Of a stretch of DNA of 64,000 bases, positions 29,715-46,914 are shown piece by piece. The notes under the pieces are model-generated. The model saw only the letters and a program-made list of their open reading frames with translations. It was not told the DNA's origin and searched no databases. Position numbers and translations under genes: made by a program. Source of the stretch: Epiperipatus broadwayi (taxonomy: Eukaryota > Onychophora > Udeonychophora > Euonychophora > Peripatidae). The DNA lies in NCBI GenBank assembly GCA_028023455.1, contig JAQFVV010006336.1:60001-124000 (forward strand). Direction: 5' to 3'. The stretch's first letter is position 1. The number at the start of each line of letters is the position of its first letter.

Positions 29715-31909
29715 AACGAGCATAGACGTTCGTTACATTGTTTTTTTTTATATATTTATTAAACATGAAAGTAAATTAAAAAGTTCGCATTTAAAAATTT
29801 TCTTTAAGAATTAAAAATTGAAATTAAATATCGTCTTAAACTCGTATATATTAAATCGCACAGATAAAAAATATTATTAAAATGAAACTGTATTAAAAAT
29901 AGAAAAGGTATTTTAAAAACAAAAACTTAAAAAGATTTAGTGATAAAAATATAACTTTAATCTTGAAAAACACAGAAATTAATCAGAAATGGAAATGATT
30001 GTTAATTAGTTAAATGTAAACCAGCCTTGGGCATTTAAATGTAAAAACATCGGTCAGATAGGAAAACAATAGAAACAAATAGCCAATGAAAGAAATCCAT
30101 CGGGAAATCGGACCTCAGCAAAAGGATCATCACATTGGACATAATGCCAAGTCAATCCTTCGAATACGTATAAAAGGAAAATTTGGAAATTATTAATTAG
30201 TGATTATTGATTATTACGATGTGACTATATGTATTAGTACGGAGTTGGAGGTGAAGGGATTGACAGACACACTGTAAATTCTTTCAGCTGTTAAAGAAAA
30301 GAGAAATGAACGATCGTTTCCTACATTGAGGACCAACTGAACTAAAAAACCTCCGATTGAATAAATAAAACAATGGCTAAATGGATACCAATCTTTTGAG
30401 GATGGTGTGGGAATTCATGTTCATGGCAAGCAATGGATAAAGATGGACTGTTTTAAACCGTAAGAACTTTATAAATAATGAACACTAAATTAAACTTTCC
30501 AGAGTTTAATGATTGCAATATTATTCTATCTGACCAATGTTATTTGTTAATTAATTATAATTTTATTTAATGTAATTATTTTGTAAAATCATTTCCATTT
30601 ATTTATTTATTGTTCTTTAAGTTTTATTATGGTTTCTGTTTTCCGTTAATTTAAATGATATAAATGTTAAACTTAAGTCGGGCGTGAATGGCTGTATAGA
30701 TTTGTAAAGTTATATTAGGGGAGGGTAATCTTAGGTTATTTATGTCGTTGTTAGATTGGGTCAATGAATTGGATATATTGATGTAGTTAGTAGATGTAGT
30801 TGGAGATTCGCTACTGGCAGAATCGTTTATATATACGCCGCACCCACCCGTTTGCCTATGGAAGGAATTATAAGACCGAGAATGCAGTTCCTTTCTATGT
30901 AGTTTTTTTTTTATTGTTTTTCTCGTTAGATAGATGTAATATTCCTATCTGATTGAGAGTCAATGTCTTTTCTTAATCTTTTTGGTGCTGCCGTATTCCG
31001 AATTACATTGAATACATCGATATATCAGATGGATTGATGCCAGTTTGACTGCGAATTTTAGCCTAAGGTTAAATAGGAATAGAATGTTTATTTTCAAAAG
31101 CAAATTTATGTAGTCTATTTATACTTGACCCTAAATAAAAATGCATTAAATTTAAGTTGTTTATAGACGCTTGCATGGATTCGTTATCGGTTAAGTATGT
31201 TTTGGGTTTTCTTATTTGATCGGAATATATAGACATTCGATAAATAATGATACCTTACGGTGAGTATCTAAAATGTATTTATTCGGATGTCTTTTAAGTC
31301 ATTGGTGACAATGCAAGTATCTTATGGTGAATACTACTGGGTTACTTATAAATTTCCTTCTGCAATTGCCAGTATCAATGATTTTATATTTTGATCGTTT
31401 ATGTTTACTTTGGAATGTTTTTAACCATGTAATCTATGTAACTGATCTATAGCAACATATTAAAACAAGATTTTATAATCCCATCTGTGCGAACTTAATT
31501 AAAATGTAAAATTAGAATATAATAGTAATTAAAGGTAAATTAAAGTCAAAAATCAAAGTTAAAAATGTAGGTTAAATTTTGAAATGTAAAACTAATACTA
31601 AAATAATTTTAAATCTTATATATATGTGCATAAATAAATGTTTGTACGTTAATTACTGGCAGTGGCTTATTTTATTTATTTTTTTTAATATTGAAATATA
31701 ATTTGATAAGATATTATATTATTTAATCTCTGCTATTCCACTGAGCTAGTGACATGGGCTAACGACCGAAAGCAAAATTTAGAAATTAAAAAAAAAAAAT
31801 TTTTTTTGACTTACGTATCTGCCTACTTTATAAATTTTTCTAGGTTCAAATGCCTAGATGGCGCCCTGTAGTGCAGTTCATGTTAAGTCGCATTCTCCGG
31901 ATCATTACA
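29712..31909 (+). repeat. Left arm: probable complete LTR
   Basis: It reads TGTAACGAGCATAG ... CATTACA, with matching TGTAA/TTACA termini. Candidate promoter CGTATAAAAGGAAA near 30167 and an AATAAA near 30358 are in the order expected for U3 and R. No long ORF. The first 26 bases contain their own small palindrome GTAACGA...TCGTTAC. Confidence 0.6.
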
Positions 31910-31911
31910 AC

Positions 31912-31928
31912 TGGCGAACCAACTCGGG
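31912..31928 (+). other. Candidate primer-binding site after the left arm
   Basis: TGGCGAACCAACTCGGG begins two bases after the TTACA end. The leading TGGCG fits complementarity to a tRNA 3' end (CGCCA). The tRNA is not identified. Confidence 0.4.
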
Positions 31929-32611
31929 CAGATCTTTAATAAACCACAAATACCCTGAGCAAATTTTGTCAAAATGAAATATTTGTATCTGTTTACATAT
32001 AGTCGTATACTTTAAATCTTATAAAAGCACTGCCAGACGAAATTGCGCATATATATTAAACACAAGAAAGTGTAAAAAAAAATTTTAAAACTAATTTTTG
32101 TTAAAAAAAATAGAAAGTCAAAAGGTTGCGATTGATATGTTTTTTTTTGTTGTTAATATAAATTATGCTTTAATATGTATATGAGCACACAGCCATGTAA
32201 GTTTATGCTGGTAAATGTGGTACCTTACAGAGAGTACTTTTGGGAATTTACTTCAGTGGAATTCCTATGTAAGCATTTCAATAAATCATAAATAAGTTGG
32301 TGGTATTTATAATTGTGCTGCAAATATACACGCATAAACCCATCATCTTTCAAAACATATTTACTTCAATGCAACCTTCCTAAATAATTTTAAAAAGTTG
32401 CTTGTCATGCCGTGTGTAAAAATAAAATGTATAAAAAAGATAGAACTCTTGTGGGGAGGGGTGCAAACGTAAAGGGTCCTTAGGTAAGCGATAGTCAACA
32501 TTTTCTTTTTTTTTTTGTATATAGTCTTTTTGTAAAATTATTAACCGGATGTTTTGTAAATGTCTTCGTCAATCGTGTACCATAATTACTAACCCTAAAT
32601 AAAATATATAA
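31929..32611. other. Palindrome spacer (unpaired centre)
   Basis: AT-rich, with no ORF, microsatellite or resemblance to other parts of the window. If the left arm is an LTR this is the start of its leader region. Confidence 0.5.
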
Positions 32612-34793
32612 TGTGACTTAACGTGAACTGCACTACAGGGCGCCATCTAGGCATTTGAACCTAGAAAAATTTATAAAGTAGGCAGATATGTAAGTCAAAA
32701 AAAATTTTTTTTTTTTAATTTCTAAATTTTGCTTCCGGTCGTTAGCCCATGTCACTAGCTCAGTGGAATAGCATAGATTAAATAATATAATATCTTATCT
32801 AATTATATTTCAATATTAAAAAAAATAAATAAAATAAGCCACTGCCAGTAATTAACGTACAAACATTTATTTATGCACATATATATAAGGTTTAAAATTA
32901 TTTTAGTATTAGTTTTACATTTCAAAATTTAACCTACATTTTTAACTTTGATTTTTGACTTTAATTTACCTTTAATTACTATTATATTCTAATTTTACAC
33001 TTTAATTAAGTTCGCACAGATGGGATTATAAAAGCTTGTTTTAATATGTTGCTATAGATCAGTTACATAGATTACATGGTTAAAAACATTCCAAAGTAAA
33101 CATAAACCATCAAAATATAAAATCATTGATACTGGCAATTGCAGAGGGAAATTTATAAGTAACCCAGTAGTATTCACCATAAGATACTTGCATTGTCACC
33201 AATGACTTAAAAGACATCCGAATAAATACATTTTAGATACTCACCGTAAGGTATCATTATTTATCGAATGTCTATATATTCCGATCAAATATGAAAACCC
33301 AAAACATACTTAACTGATAACCAATCCATGCAAGTGTCTATAAACAACTTAAATTTAATGCATTTTTATTTAGGCTCGAGTATGAATAGACTACATAAAT
33401 TTGCTTTTGAAAATAAACATTCTATCCCTATTTAACCTTAGGCTAAAATTCGCACTCAAACTGGCATCAATCCTGCTGATATATCGATGTATTCAATGTA
33501 ATTCAGAATACGGCAGCACCAAAAAGATTAAAAAAAGACATTGACTCTCAATCAGATAGGAATATTACATCTATCTAACGAGAAGAACAATAAAAAAAAA
33601 CTCCATAGAAAGGAACTGCGTTCTCCGTCTTATAATTCCTTCCATAGGCAAACGGGTGAGTGCGGTGTATATATAAACGATTCTGCCAGTAGCGAATCTC
33701 TGACTACATCTACTAACTACATCAATATATCCAATCCATTGACCCAATCTAACAATGACATAAATAACCTAAGATTACCCTCCCCTAATATAACTTTACA
33801 AATCTATACAGCCATTCACGCCCGACTTAAGTTTAACATTTATATCATTTAACTTAACGGAAAACAGAAACCATAATAAAACTTAAAAAACAAAAAATAA
33901 ATAAATGGAAATGATTTTACAAAATAATTACATTAAATAAAATTATAACTAATTAACAAATAACGTTGGTCAGATAGGATAATATTGCAATCATTTAACT
34001 CTGGAAAGTTTAATTTAATGTTCATTATTTATAAAGTTCTTACGGTTTAAAACAGTCCATCTTTATCCGTTGCTTGCCATGAACGTGAATTCCCACGCCA
34101 TCCTCAAAAGATTGGTATCCATTTAGCCATTGTTTTATTTATTCATTCGGAGGTTTTTTAGTTCAGTTGGTCCTCAATGTAGGAAACGATCGTTCATTTC
34201 TCTTTTCTTTAACAGCTGAAAGAATTGACAGTGTGACTGTCAATCCTTTCAACCTCCAACTCCGTACTAATACATATAGTCACATCGTAATAATCAATAA
34301 TCACTAATTAATAATTTCCAAATTTTCCTTTTATACGTATTCAAAGGATTGACTTGGCATTATGTCCAATGTGATGATCCTTTTGCTGAGGTCCGATTTT
34401 CCGATGGATTTCTTTCATTGGCTATTTGTTTCTATTGTTTTCCTACCTGACCGATGTTTTTACATTTAAATTCCCAAGGCTGGTTTACATTTAACTAATT
34501 AACAATCATTTCCATTTCTGATTAATTTCTGTGTTTTTCAAGATTAAAGATATATTTTTATCTCTAAATCTTTTTAAGTTTTTGTTTTTAAAATACCTTT
34601 TCTATTTTTAATACAGTTTCATTTTAATAATTTTTTTGTCTGTGCGATTTAATATTAACGAGTTTAAGACGATATTTAATTTCAATTTTTAATTCTTAAA
34701 GAAAATTTTTAAATGCAAACTTTTTAATTTACTTTCATGTTTAATAAATATATATAAAAAAAAAACAATGTAACGAACGTCTATGCTCGTTAC
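32612..34793 (-). repeat. Right arm: inverted copy of the LTR
   Basis: It is the reverse complement of 29713-31892. A 103-codon plus-strand ORF here (33541-33852) is not conserved in the opposite arm, where indels in an A-run shift the frame, so I do not treat it as coding. Confidence 0.85.
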
Positions 34794-34802
34794 TATATAT
34801 AT

Positions 34803-34875
34803 ATATATAGTGAGTTTTGCCTGTTTTAACAACAGTTATACACAAGCATAAGAGGAGGTGGTCATGTGATGTTTA
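34803..34875 (+). repeat. ~70-bp direct repeat, copy 2
   Basis: Same sequence as 26388-26460 up to CATGTGATGTTT, after which the two diverge at once. It lies directly beside the right end of the palindrome, separated only by TA dinucleotides. Confidence 0.9.
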
Positions 34876-36000
34876 ATGAGTATAGATGTCATCTATTAAA
34901 AAATATGTGAATTATAATTATAATTAATTCTTGCATGTTCAAGAAATGTGTACATAAATTGAGACATACTATCAAAAATAAATCTTTGCTCCAATAGAAA
35001 TATTTGGCATATGAACTGGAAGTGATTGCTCTGATAAAAATGAATATGCACATGAAAATTTAATGTTATTTGAATACATTAAGTAAATTTTGTATTTTAC
35101 ATTTTATCATCTGAAGAAAATTTTAAGAATATTAATGTTAATATATTTTTTTAAAGTTGATACAATTTTTATATCAGATATAAATATTGGATATTTATAT
35201 TTAATAATGTCAATATTTGTACATTTCTTTAAAAGCATCTGTATGCAGATGTCTTTGTCTAAATAAAAATGCTCTATTTTTTTTTTTGCTATTTTTATAA
35301 ATGTATTTTGATTTTTAATTTGTATTATAGTATGTATATAATATTTTACTTAATACAATCTTTAAAAAAATATTAATCATTTCAAAAGGTATTTAATGTT
35401 AGAACAGGTTAAATGTGTGTTTATATTTATTGGGATCTTTCACATTCAAAGATGGTTTATACATACCAATATGTAGCTTTAGAATTATTTGGATGGAACT
35501 AAGATAATCAAGATGACTTTTAAAATCAACATACTTCACTTTATATACTTTAGGATGATTATTATTTTATTGGTAGACAGTTACATATGTTAGCAGACAG
35601 TACTGAACATATATTTGAAATTTTATATATATATATTTAAATTCATAATTATTTTAGCTCTAATAATTACAAATACAACTGATATATTTGTCATTTCATT
35701 TGTAATATTATACCTAAGTTTAGCAGTATCTAAATAACGAGTAGTCGATGTTATATTGTCAACTTAAATACAATCATAAACATTGACTGTATAATCTTAA
35801 TTCATTAACTTGCTGTTGATGATACATTTATTGCATATGCAGGCTGTTGCTCTTGAGTTTTTGCTCATTATGACAAATTGAATTCATTTGTTGATGATTA
35901 TCTATTTATTAATATTTACTTATATACCTTATAAAAGTATTCTTTCCATGCAGTTACAATGTGTGATATTGAATAAAGCTCATATTTACAAATGTTATAT
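34876..36000. other. Unassigned AT-rich region
   Basis: No ORF, repeat relation or RNA gene recognised. Confidence 0.5.
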
Positions 36001-36930
36001 ATAGAGTAAGTAAAAAACAAACTCATAACAAGCTTCAAAAATACCCTCAACCTCAGACCACCGTTTCTGAATCTAGCATCATCAGTGAGGTGTTAGGGAA
36101 TAAAAAATACTAGAACTAGTTTAGCATTTTATCAATCCTAACTATTGAGAAAAAAATCTGAAACGTTCAGACATTTACATGTCCAAAAATCCAGCTATCT
36201 AACTCAAATAGCTGTATGGAACTGAACCAAATTCAGATACACCATATATTAATAGCTCTAGCAATATAAAATCGCCAAAGTCTTAATAGCAAAAACTAAA
36301 ATTAAATTGATAAAAAAATCAAGTCAGATGACCTAATTTTAAGAAAGCTCATATTTACATATGTTATTAAGTAAAAAAACAAACTCTTAACAAGCTTCAA
36401 AAATACCCTCAACCTCAGACTGCAGTGTCTGCATCTAGCGTCATCAGTGAGGTGTTAGGGAATAAAAATACTAGAACTTGTCTAGCATTTTATCAATGCC
36501 TAACTATTGAGAAAAAAATCTGAAACTTTCAGACATTTAAATGTCCAAAAATCCAGCAATCTAACTCAAATAGCCATGTGACTGATTTTTTTATCAATTT
36601 AATTTTAGTTTTAGCTATTAAGGCTTTGGCGATTTTATATTGCTAGAGCTATTAATATATGGTGTATCTGAATTTGGTTCAGTCCCATATGGCTATTTGA
36701 GTTAGATAGGTGGATTTTTGGACATTTAAATGTTTGAAAGTTTCAGATTTTTTTCTCAATAGTTAGGATTGATAAAATGCTAGACTAGTTCTAGTATTTT
36801 TATTCCCTAACACTTCACTGATGATGCTAGATGCAGAAACCGTGGTCTGAGGTTGAGGGTATTTTTGAAGCTTGTTAAGAGTTTGTTTTTTACTTACTCT
36901 ATATATAAAATGTGTGAAATATATGCGTAT

Positions 36931-36975
<45 letters not shown>

Positions 36976-37190
36976 ACCGGTAAGATTTGTATGTTCACAT
37001 AACAAGACCTAGAATCCAATCATGCGCAAGATACATAAGTCAGGAACACTCATGAATTCTGCCCTGTTTGCCTATTCCCCAGATCTATCAACTTATGATC
37101 AACAATCCCGATGATATTGATCTCATTTTATTTCTCACCATCGGCATCGCTCATCAGAGACACAAAAAGACAGAGCTAACTAGTGACCTT
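36001..37190. repeat. Foldback repeat family, members 2-4 in a tandem plus inverted array
   Basis: Unit 1 (36001-36349) and a shorter unit 2 (36350-36585) are direct repeats, and 36586-36905 is inverted relative to them. The inverted unit continues after a TA tract (36934-36972) to about 37190, matching the reverse complement of 9690-9900 (GAATAGGCAAAC, TTGTTATGTGAACAT-like phrases). Shared phrases with 9.7-10.4 kb are ACTCTTAACAAGCTTC, TCAGTGAGGTGTTAGG, AACCAAATTCAGATACACCA and TAGCAATATAAAATCGCCAAA. The ORF called over part of it is (TA)n-driven and not a gene. Confidence 0.8.
36934..36972. repeat. (TA)n tract inside the foldback
   Basis: Pure TA run followed by TTGTACCGGTAAG. The other family member has GGTACAATATATAG at the same point, so the tract grew inside the element. 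Confidence 0.9.
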
Positions 37191-41421
<4,231 letters not shown>

Positions 41422-41505
41422 ATATTTCAAATATCAATAGTTTACAAAAGTGTATATATATATATATATATATACACTTTTGTAAACTATTGATATTTGA
41501 AATAT
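41422..41505. repeat. Perfect palindrome 1 (84 bp)
   Basis: ATATTTCAAATATCAATAG and its reverse complement flank a TA core; the symmetry centre is at about 41463.5. The arms are exact by eye. Confidence 0.95.
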
Positions 41506-41507
41506 AT

Positions 41508-41573
41508 CTTATATCTTTAAATATTACTCATATATATATATATATATATATGAGTAATATTTAAAGATATAAG
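41508..41573. repeat. Perfect palindrome 2 (66 bp)
   Basis: CTTATATCTTTAAATATTAC and its reverse complement flank a TA core; centre about 41540.5. It starts two bases after palindrome 1 ends. Confidence 0.95.
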
Positions 41574-42789
41574 AACACAAGATGAGAAAATCTCTGAGAG
41601 ATTATTGAGAGATCAGCCCATCACTAAAGGCAACTAAAGCATAATTATCCACCAGCAATATCAAAAAGTAATTATAAGTAATACTAATACTCAAAATAAA
41701 TAATTACTCATCATCATGATTGATCTACAATAAAATATAATAAAATCTTTACAATAAATCAACAGTCAATCTTGTGACTGGATTTGAACAATAAAAAATA
41801 TAAATCAACAATCAACCTTGTGACTGGATCAGAAATGGGTTTTCTGTAGACCAGGCTAACTATTGAGCCTTTACCATCTTGGGCAATTATTTAAGCATAA
41901 CATGGATGCATCAGCTTAGTTCACATCTATTAGAATACACAATAATCAGAAATCAAAACAATAATGCTGGGAAATAAAAACATGCTGATCATCACCAATG
42001 CTCCGGCCACTTGTACTGGCCAACTATAAACTTAACTCCTAATAAAATGAAACTAAAATAAAATATAGTGCATGGGCTTTAAAGAGTACTCTATTTTTGC
42101 ACCAACCAGGACAATGATTGATCATCTCTGGCTTTCCCAAAGCACTAGATTCATGTCCCCAGTCATATATTCATGCTGTGCTCGAATCTACCTCAGAGAA
42201 CACAAGCTCTATTACTGTATGTGACCAAGAGATGATGCAATACAATCTTAACAATTAAATACAAGTTTATTATTAACAAAAAGATAAAAGATATTTAAGA
42301 TCTGATTTTAAATAATATAAAATATAGACAAAATTATCGTATTTGTGACTTACAAAACTACTATACAAAATTCAAATTATTACATTAATTTACATTATTA
42401 TTATTCAAAATTCAACTTGTTACATTGATTTACATATATATGTACACAGAAATTTGATTTATAATATATAATTAATATTCAATAACAAAATTATTAAAAT
42501 TTGCATATATGTTTTATTTGACAAGCATTGACATATATGTGCACACAGATTATTTATAAATTTAATTTTGTCAAACAATAAATAACAATAATCTTTACAA
42601 TTACAAATTTTATTTACAATATACATAAAATTTACATATTTGTTATAATAATAAAAGTTATTTTCATAATTATTCTTTTTGCTGAAAATAGCTTTTTTCA
42701 CTTTAAAATAAATACTATCAAATTTTTGACAGATAATTGTTGATTGATTTGAAATGTCTTTTTTTTTTTTAATAAAAGAAATATAAAAT
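41574..42789. other. Unassigned AT-rich region
   Basis: No gene. A 45-bp-spaced imperfect direct repeat (CTTGTGACTGGAT at about 41772 and 41817) is the only structure seen. Confidence 0.4.
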
Positions 42790-42854
42790 TGTTTTATAGA
42801 ATTAAATATATATATATATATATATATATATTCTATAAAACATATTTATATATT

Positions 42855-42907
<53 letters not shown>
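42790..42907. repeat. Small TA palindrome and (TA)n(TG)n microsatellite
   Basis: TGTTTTATAGAAT and ATTCTATAAAACA flank a TA run (42790-42842). A TA run from about 42856 passes into a TG run of about 30 bp ending at 42907. Confidence 0.9.
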
Positions 42908-42909
<2 letters not shown>

Positions 42910-42914
42910 CTGCT

Positions 42915-43375
42915 TAATAGTTAATGCTGATGAAGTAGGCAAGGTGAGATCAGAAAAGTCAATACTACAGCTCCCCATGCCATGATAAGTAGACAGCCAA
43001 GCATGGACTATCAAGTACCCAAGGCTCCATGACATCACAAGAAAATACCTCATTTTTAAGCACTGCCTCTTCTAAGTATTTAGACAGATTATCCACAAGG
43101 AGTAGAATCCAGAAAAAAATATCAGGCAGAGAGCCAGCCCTGCTCATTTCTTGTGAGTTTTAGGGGCTTTACGTGAGGTCTATTCATGAGACCAAGGATG
43201 ACTATTCATGAGGCCTACATATACACCACTGTACTACTCTGTGATCTCAACATCTAGGTCTAGACAGTGCCTATAATTTAAAGCATCATGAACACACTGC
43301 ATCCAGGCAGCCCTGCTCAATTATATACAAACCATAAACATGAAAAGTACAAATTCACGCATCACTTCAAAAATG
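42915..43375 (+). repeat. Dispersed ~465-bp repeat, copy 2
   Basis: Counterpart of 2095-2560 (see there). It ends roughly 100 bp before RTE copy C begins and directly follows a (TG)n tract. Confidence 0.6.
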
Positions 43376-43474
43376 TCATTTAATAAAGAAATTATTTAAA
43401 ATTTGTTATTATATATAACTCTACTCACCATGGCTGTATATATGTGTATTTGTGCTTCTCTGCCTTTAGATCAG

Positions 43475-45585
43475 CATATATGTAAAACTAGAAGGACAAA
43501 AATTGTTAAGAAAAAGAATATATTTACAGTTGATATTCCTAATCTTCAGAAATAGTCTAATGAATTTAAATTAGAACTTACAAATCGGTTTCAAGTATTA
43601 GTAGATTTTGAACATGATTCAGATTTGAATGAAATTATTATGAAAATAACTGATACACTTTTAAAAACTGCAACAAAGAAAGCTGATAGAAAAAAGCAGC
43701 AATTGACCAATAAAATTTCTACTGAGACTAGAGAATTTATGAAGAAAAGAAGAAATATGAAGATATACAAAAATGATGCATTAAAAAGAATTGAATATCT
43801 CGAATTTAGTAAAATGGTTTGGAAAAGAGTTGAAAATGATATAAGAAAGTATAACTGTGAACTAGCAAGAAAAGCTGTAGAAGAAAATAAAAGTCTTAAG
43901 AATTTGGTATTAGTAAGAAATTTATATCTGCAATAAGAAAAAAAGATGGAATTATTACTAAAAAGAGAGATGACATCATGAAATTGGTAGAAAATTTTTA
44001 TCAAGAATTATATAGTAATAAAGAACAAGTACCTCCTATATCTATTACATCTTCTGAATTGCCCAGAATTTTAAATGAAGAAGTGAGAAATGCAATTAAA
44101 TGTATGAAGAATGGAAAGGCTCCAGGTAATGATGGAATTATAATTGATATATTAAAAGAAGCAGGTGAAGAAACAGAATTTTTTTAGCAAAGTTATATAC
44201 TAAATGTCTAAATGATAAAGATGTACCATATGATTGGATAAATGCAGTAATAATATTAATATTTAAAAAAATGATAAAGAAGATATTAGAAATTACAGAC
44301 CTATCAGCCTTTTATCAGTTTTATATAAAATGTTTACCAATATAATTACAACTCGTGTACAGAAAACATTGGATTTCCACCAACCAAGAGAACAAGCTGG
44401 ATTCAAAAGTGGTTTTAGTACAGTAGATCATATTCAGGTATTGAGAAAAGTTATAGAAAGGACAAATGAATATGAGTTGTCATTATGTTTTGGATTTGTA
44501 GATTATGAAAAGGCATTTGATTCTATAAACATTTCTTCAGTGATTAAAGCATTGGATCATAAAGGTATAGATACAGGATATTGTCATATTTTAAAGAATA
44601 TTTATAAAAAGGCAACAGCAACAATTAGATTACATAATGATACTGGGAAAGTCAACATTGAGAAAGGTGTAAGACAAAGTGACTCCATATCTCCAAAACT
44701 TTTTACAGAAGTGCTGCAAGAAATATTTTGTGGATTAAAATAGGAAACTAAAGAAGTGAAAATAAATGAAGATTATTTAAGTCATTTAGATTTTGCAGTT
44801 GATGTAGTTGTTTTTGCAAATAATGCTTCAGAGCTGCAGGAAATGTTGCAGGGGATATCAGATCAAAGTAGGAAAGTAGGACTAAAGATAAATGTTAAAA
44901 AGTCTAAAGTAATATTTAATTGATTTGCTCAAAATATGAAAATAAAGATTGATTATGATGAATTAGAAGAAGTTAACAGTTACAAATACCTTGGTCAGAT
45001 TATTAATACATATGGAAGCATAATGGAGGAAATTAATCATAAAATTAAACTTGGTTGGAGTGCTTTTGGTAGAAATAACTTGATACTAAAAGGAAATATG
45101 CCTATGTGTTTGAATAGGAAGGTTTTTAACAAATGTGTTTTACCAGTTCTTACTTATGGATCTAAGACTTGGACACTCAATATAAAGAGCAATACAGAGA
45201 CTTCAGACCACTCAAAGAAGTATGGAGAGATGTATGTTGGGAGTAACAAGAAGAGATCGAAAATGCAATGTATGGGTAAGAGAACAAACAGGTGTTACTG
45301 ACCTCATTGAAAAAAATAAAAGAATGAAGTGGAGTTGGGCTGGATATATTGCTAGAAGAGATGGTAATAGATGGACAATTGAAATTTTAAACTGGATTCC
45401 AAAAGATTGTAAAAGACCCATAAATAGATCACATGTAAGATGGATGGATGAAATAAGAAAGTGTGCAGTGGTGATGTGGAGAAGAGAAGCTAAAGATCAA
45501 AGAAGATGGATTAAACTTGGAGAGACCTTCATCCTGCAGTGGATTGATAATGGTTGATAATGATGATGATGATTATGATGATATG
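43475..45585 (+). mobile_element. RTE-type LINE copy C, 5' truncated, broken
   Basis: It corresponds to copy B from about 27555 to the 3' end, so the endonuclease domain is lost. Breaks are a small deletion near 43905, a deletion/frameshift near 44180 at a T-run, a frameshift near 44270, TAG at 44741-44743 where B has Trp, TGA near 44921 and a frameshift near 45187. The catalytic FADD box reads FAVD (near 44792), so one essential Asp is lost. The terminal ORF (45222-45557) ends WIDNG. The tail is (TGA/TGATGA) repeats at about 45556-45585, typical of RTE elements. Confidence 0.9.
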
Positions 45586-46284
45586 TAATTATTTATTAAG
45601 CAAGCTGGTTCTTTTGGTCCATTAGAAAAATATAATCCAGGTTTGTTGTCATCATCAGGTAAAAGTATGCACTTCATGTAAAATCCTGGTTTGTAATTGG
45701 TATCTTTCTCTCTAGGATTGTTCTAGGCAAGCAGTTGTCTTGGTTTGATAGATTTCAGGCAAGAAACCATCATCTCCATGTATAATCTATGAATTTCAGC
45801 ACAAAGAAGTGGGTAATTTTTCTCCATATGAATTCAAACTCCTGCAAAGAAAAATAATAGCAGTTCCTGAATATACTGTCATGCCTTTGGCTATATCAGT
45901 TCATGGTAACTGGACTGCCAACTTTATAGTCAGCTAAAACCAACTGCTGCAAACTTAAACAAGCTGCAAGAAAACATTGTAACCAACTTTTTAGCTGAAC
46001 CTTCTTACAAAAACAATTATCCAGACTGTTCTCTTCAAACATCACTATCCAGACTACAGCTGATATTTTTATCAGCTCTTTTATCAAATCATCTGAGGAG
46101 ATAACAACACCTTGAGTGAAAACAGAGTTTTATTTTTCTTTCTCTAATTCCTTTTGAAAACAATCGTGAAATTTCTGTCAAAGTGTTATATGCATGTTTT
46201 CACTTAGGGTATTTCTAATAGATAAAAAATGTATTTAATTAATTAAAAAATTTCAAAAACAAGTATTGTGTTTTTACATTTCAA
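45586..46284. other. Unassigned region
   Basis: A phrase CACTTCATGTAAAATCCTGG near 45669 recalls 9531. No supported ORF. Confidence 0.4.
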
Positions 46285-46400
<116 letters not shown>

Positions 46401-46599
46401 AATATTTATATTTATTCAGACCTTTTTAAAAATTTAATTTATAAAACAATTTTTATCTTAAATCAGAGTTATTTATTATTATTATTTTTATTTCAATGAA
46501 TGTATGTAAATAAGTCAATTATTTTATATAGCACAATGTTTTTTTATAAACAATAATATTTAAACAGCATTAAACTGTTGCACATGTGCTTTGGATTTT

Positions 46600-46865
46600 A
46601 AATATAAAGTGAAAGAATACTAACACTTCAACCACATGATAAAGTATTTGGCTCTATCATTTATTGCATTAACAGAATTGATTTTGTGCCAATCTTTCTT
46701 AACTTTTCATTCCCTGTGATTGCTTTCATTATATATAATATTACTAGCAGTGCTTTAAAAGAGTGGCCTGTAATTTCTTCATGGTCAATGAATACTGAGC
46801 TATATGAAGTGTTAGATTTAGCTCTGTTATATAGGTAGATATGATGAGAGATTCTAGATGCCAAA
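46600..46865 (-). pseudogene. Penelope-like element, C-terminal coding end (minus)
   Basis: Minus-strand frames give a stretch SRISHHIYLYNRAKS, then SSVFIDHEEITGHSF, then, after a frameshift, DWHKINSVNAINDRAKYF ending at a stop near 46610. The R...H / V..H....GHSF / EA..I...N.R order is what follows the GIY-YIG core at the C-terminus of Penelope-like polyproteins. It is the left arm of an inverted pair with 46915-47135 (about 75% similar). No RT or GIY-YIG core is attached. The assignment rests on motif order only. Confidence 0.45.
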
Positions 46866-46914
46866 CTAGCACATGGTTCACCATAATATCTACTATTCCA
46901 ATATAGGCAGTCTA

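Larger units (their letters stand above)
29713..34793. mobile_element. ~5-kb palindrome of two inverted LTR-like arms
   Basis: The left arm 29713-31892 and right arm 32612-34793 are reverse complements over about 2.18 kb each, with roughly 97% identity in the parts compared and small indels. A 719-bp spacer (31893-32611) separates them. The left arm looks like a complete LTR: it opens TGTAACG at 29712 and continues past the palindrome boundary to CATTACA at 31909, followed after two bases by TGGCGAACCAACTCGGG, which fits a primer-binding site. A TATA motif (GTATAAAAGG near 30168) lies inside. The right arm is the same LTR inverted and lacks the last ~17 bp at its inner end. Both outer ends join TA tracts. 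No pol genes are present. Confidence 0.85.

Noticed and set aside
33541-33852. 103-codon ORF in the right palindrome arm
   Set aside because: The mirror position in the left arm (minus strand, about 30650-30965) carries indels in an A-run that break the frame, so coding is not conserved between the two copies.
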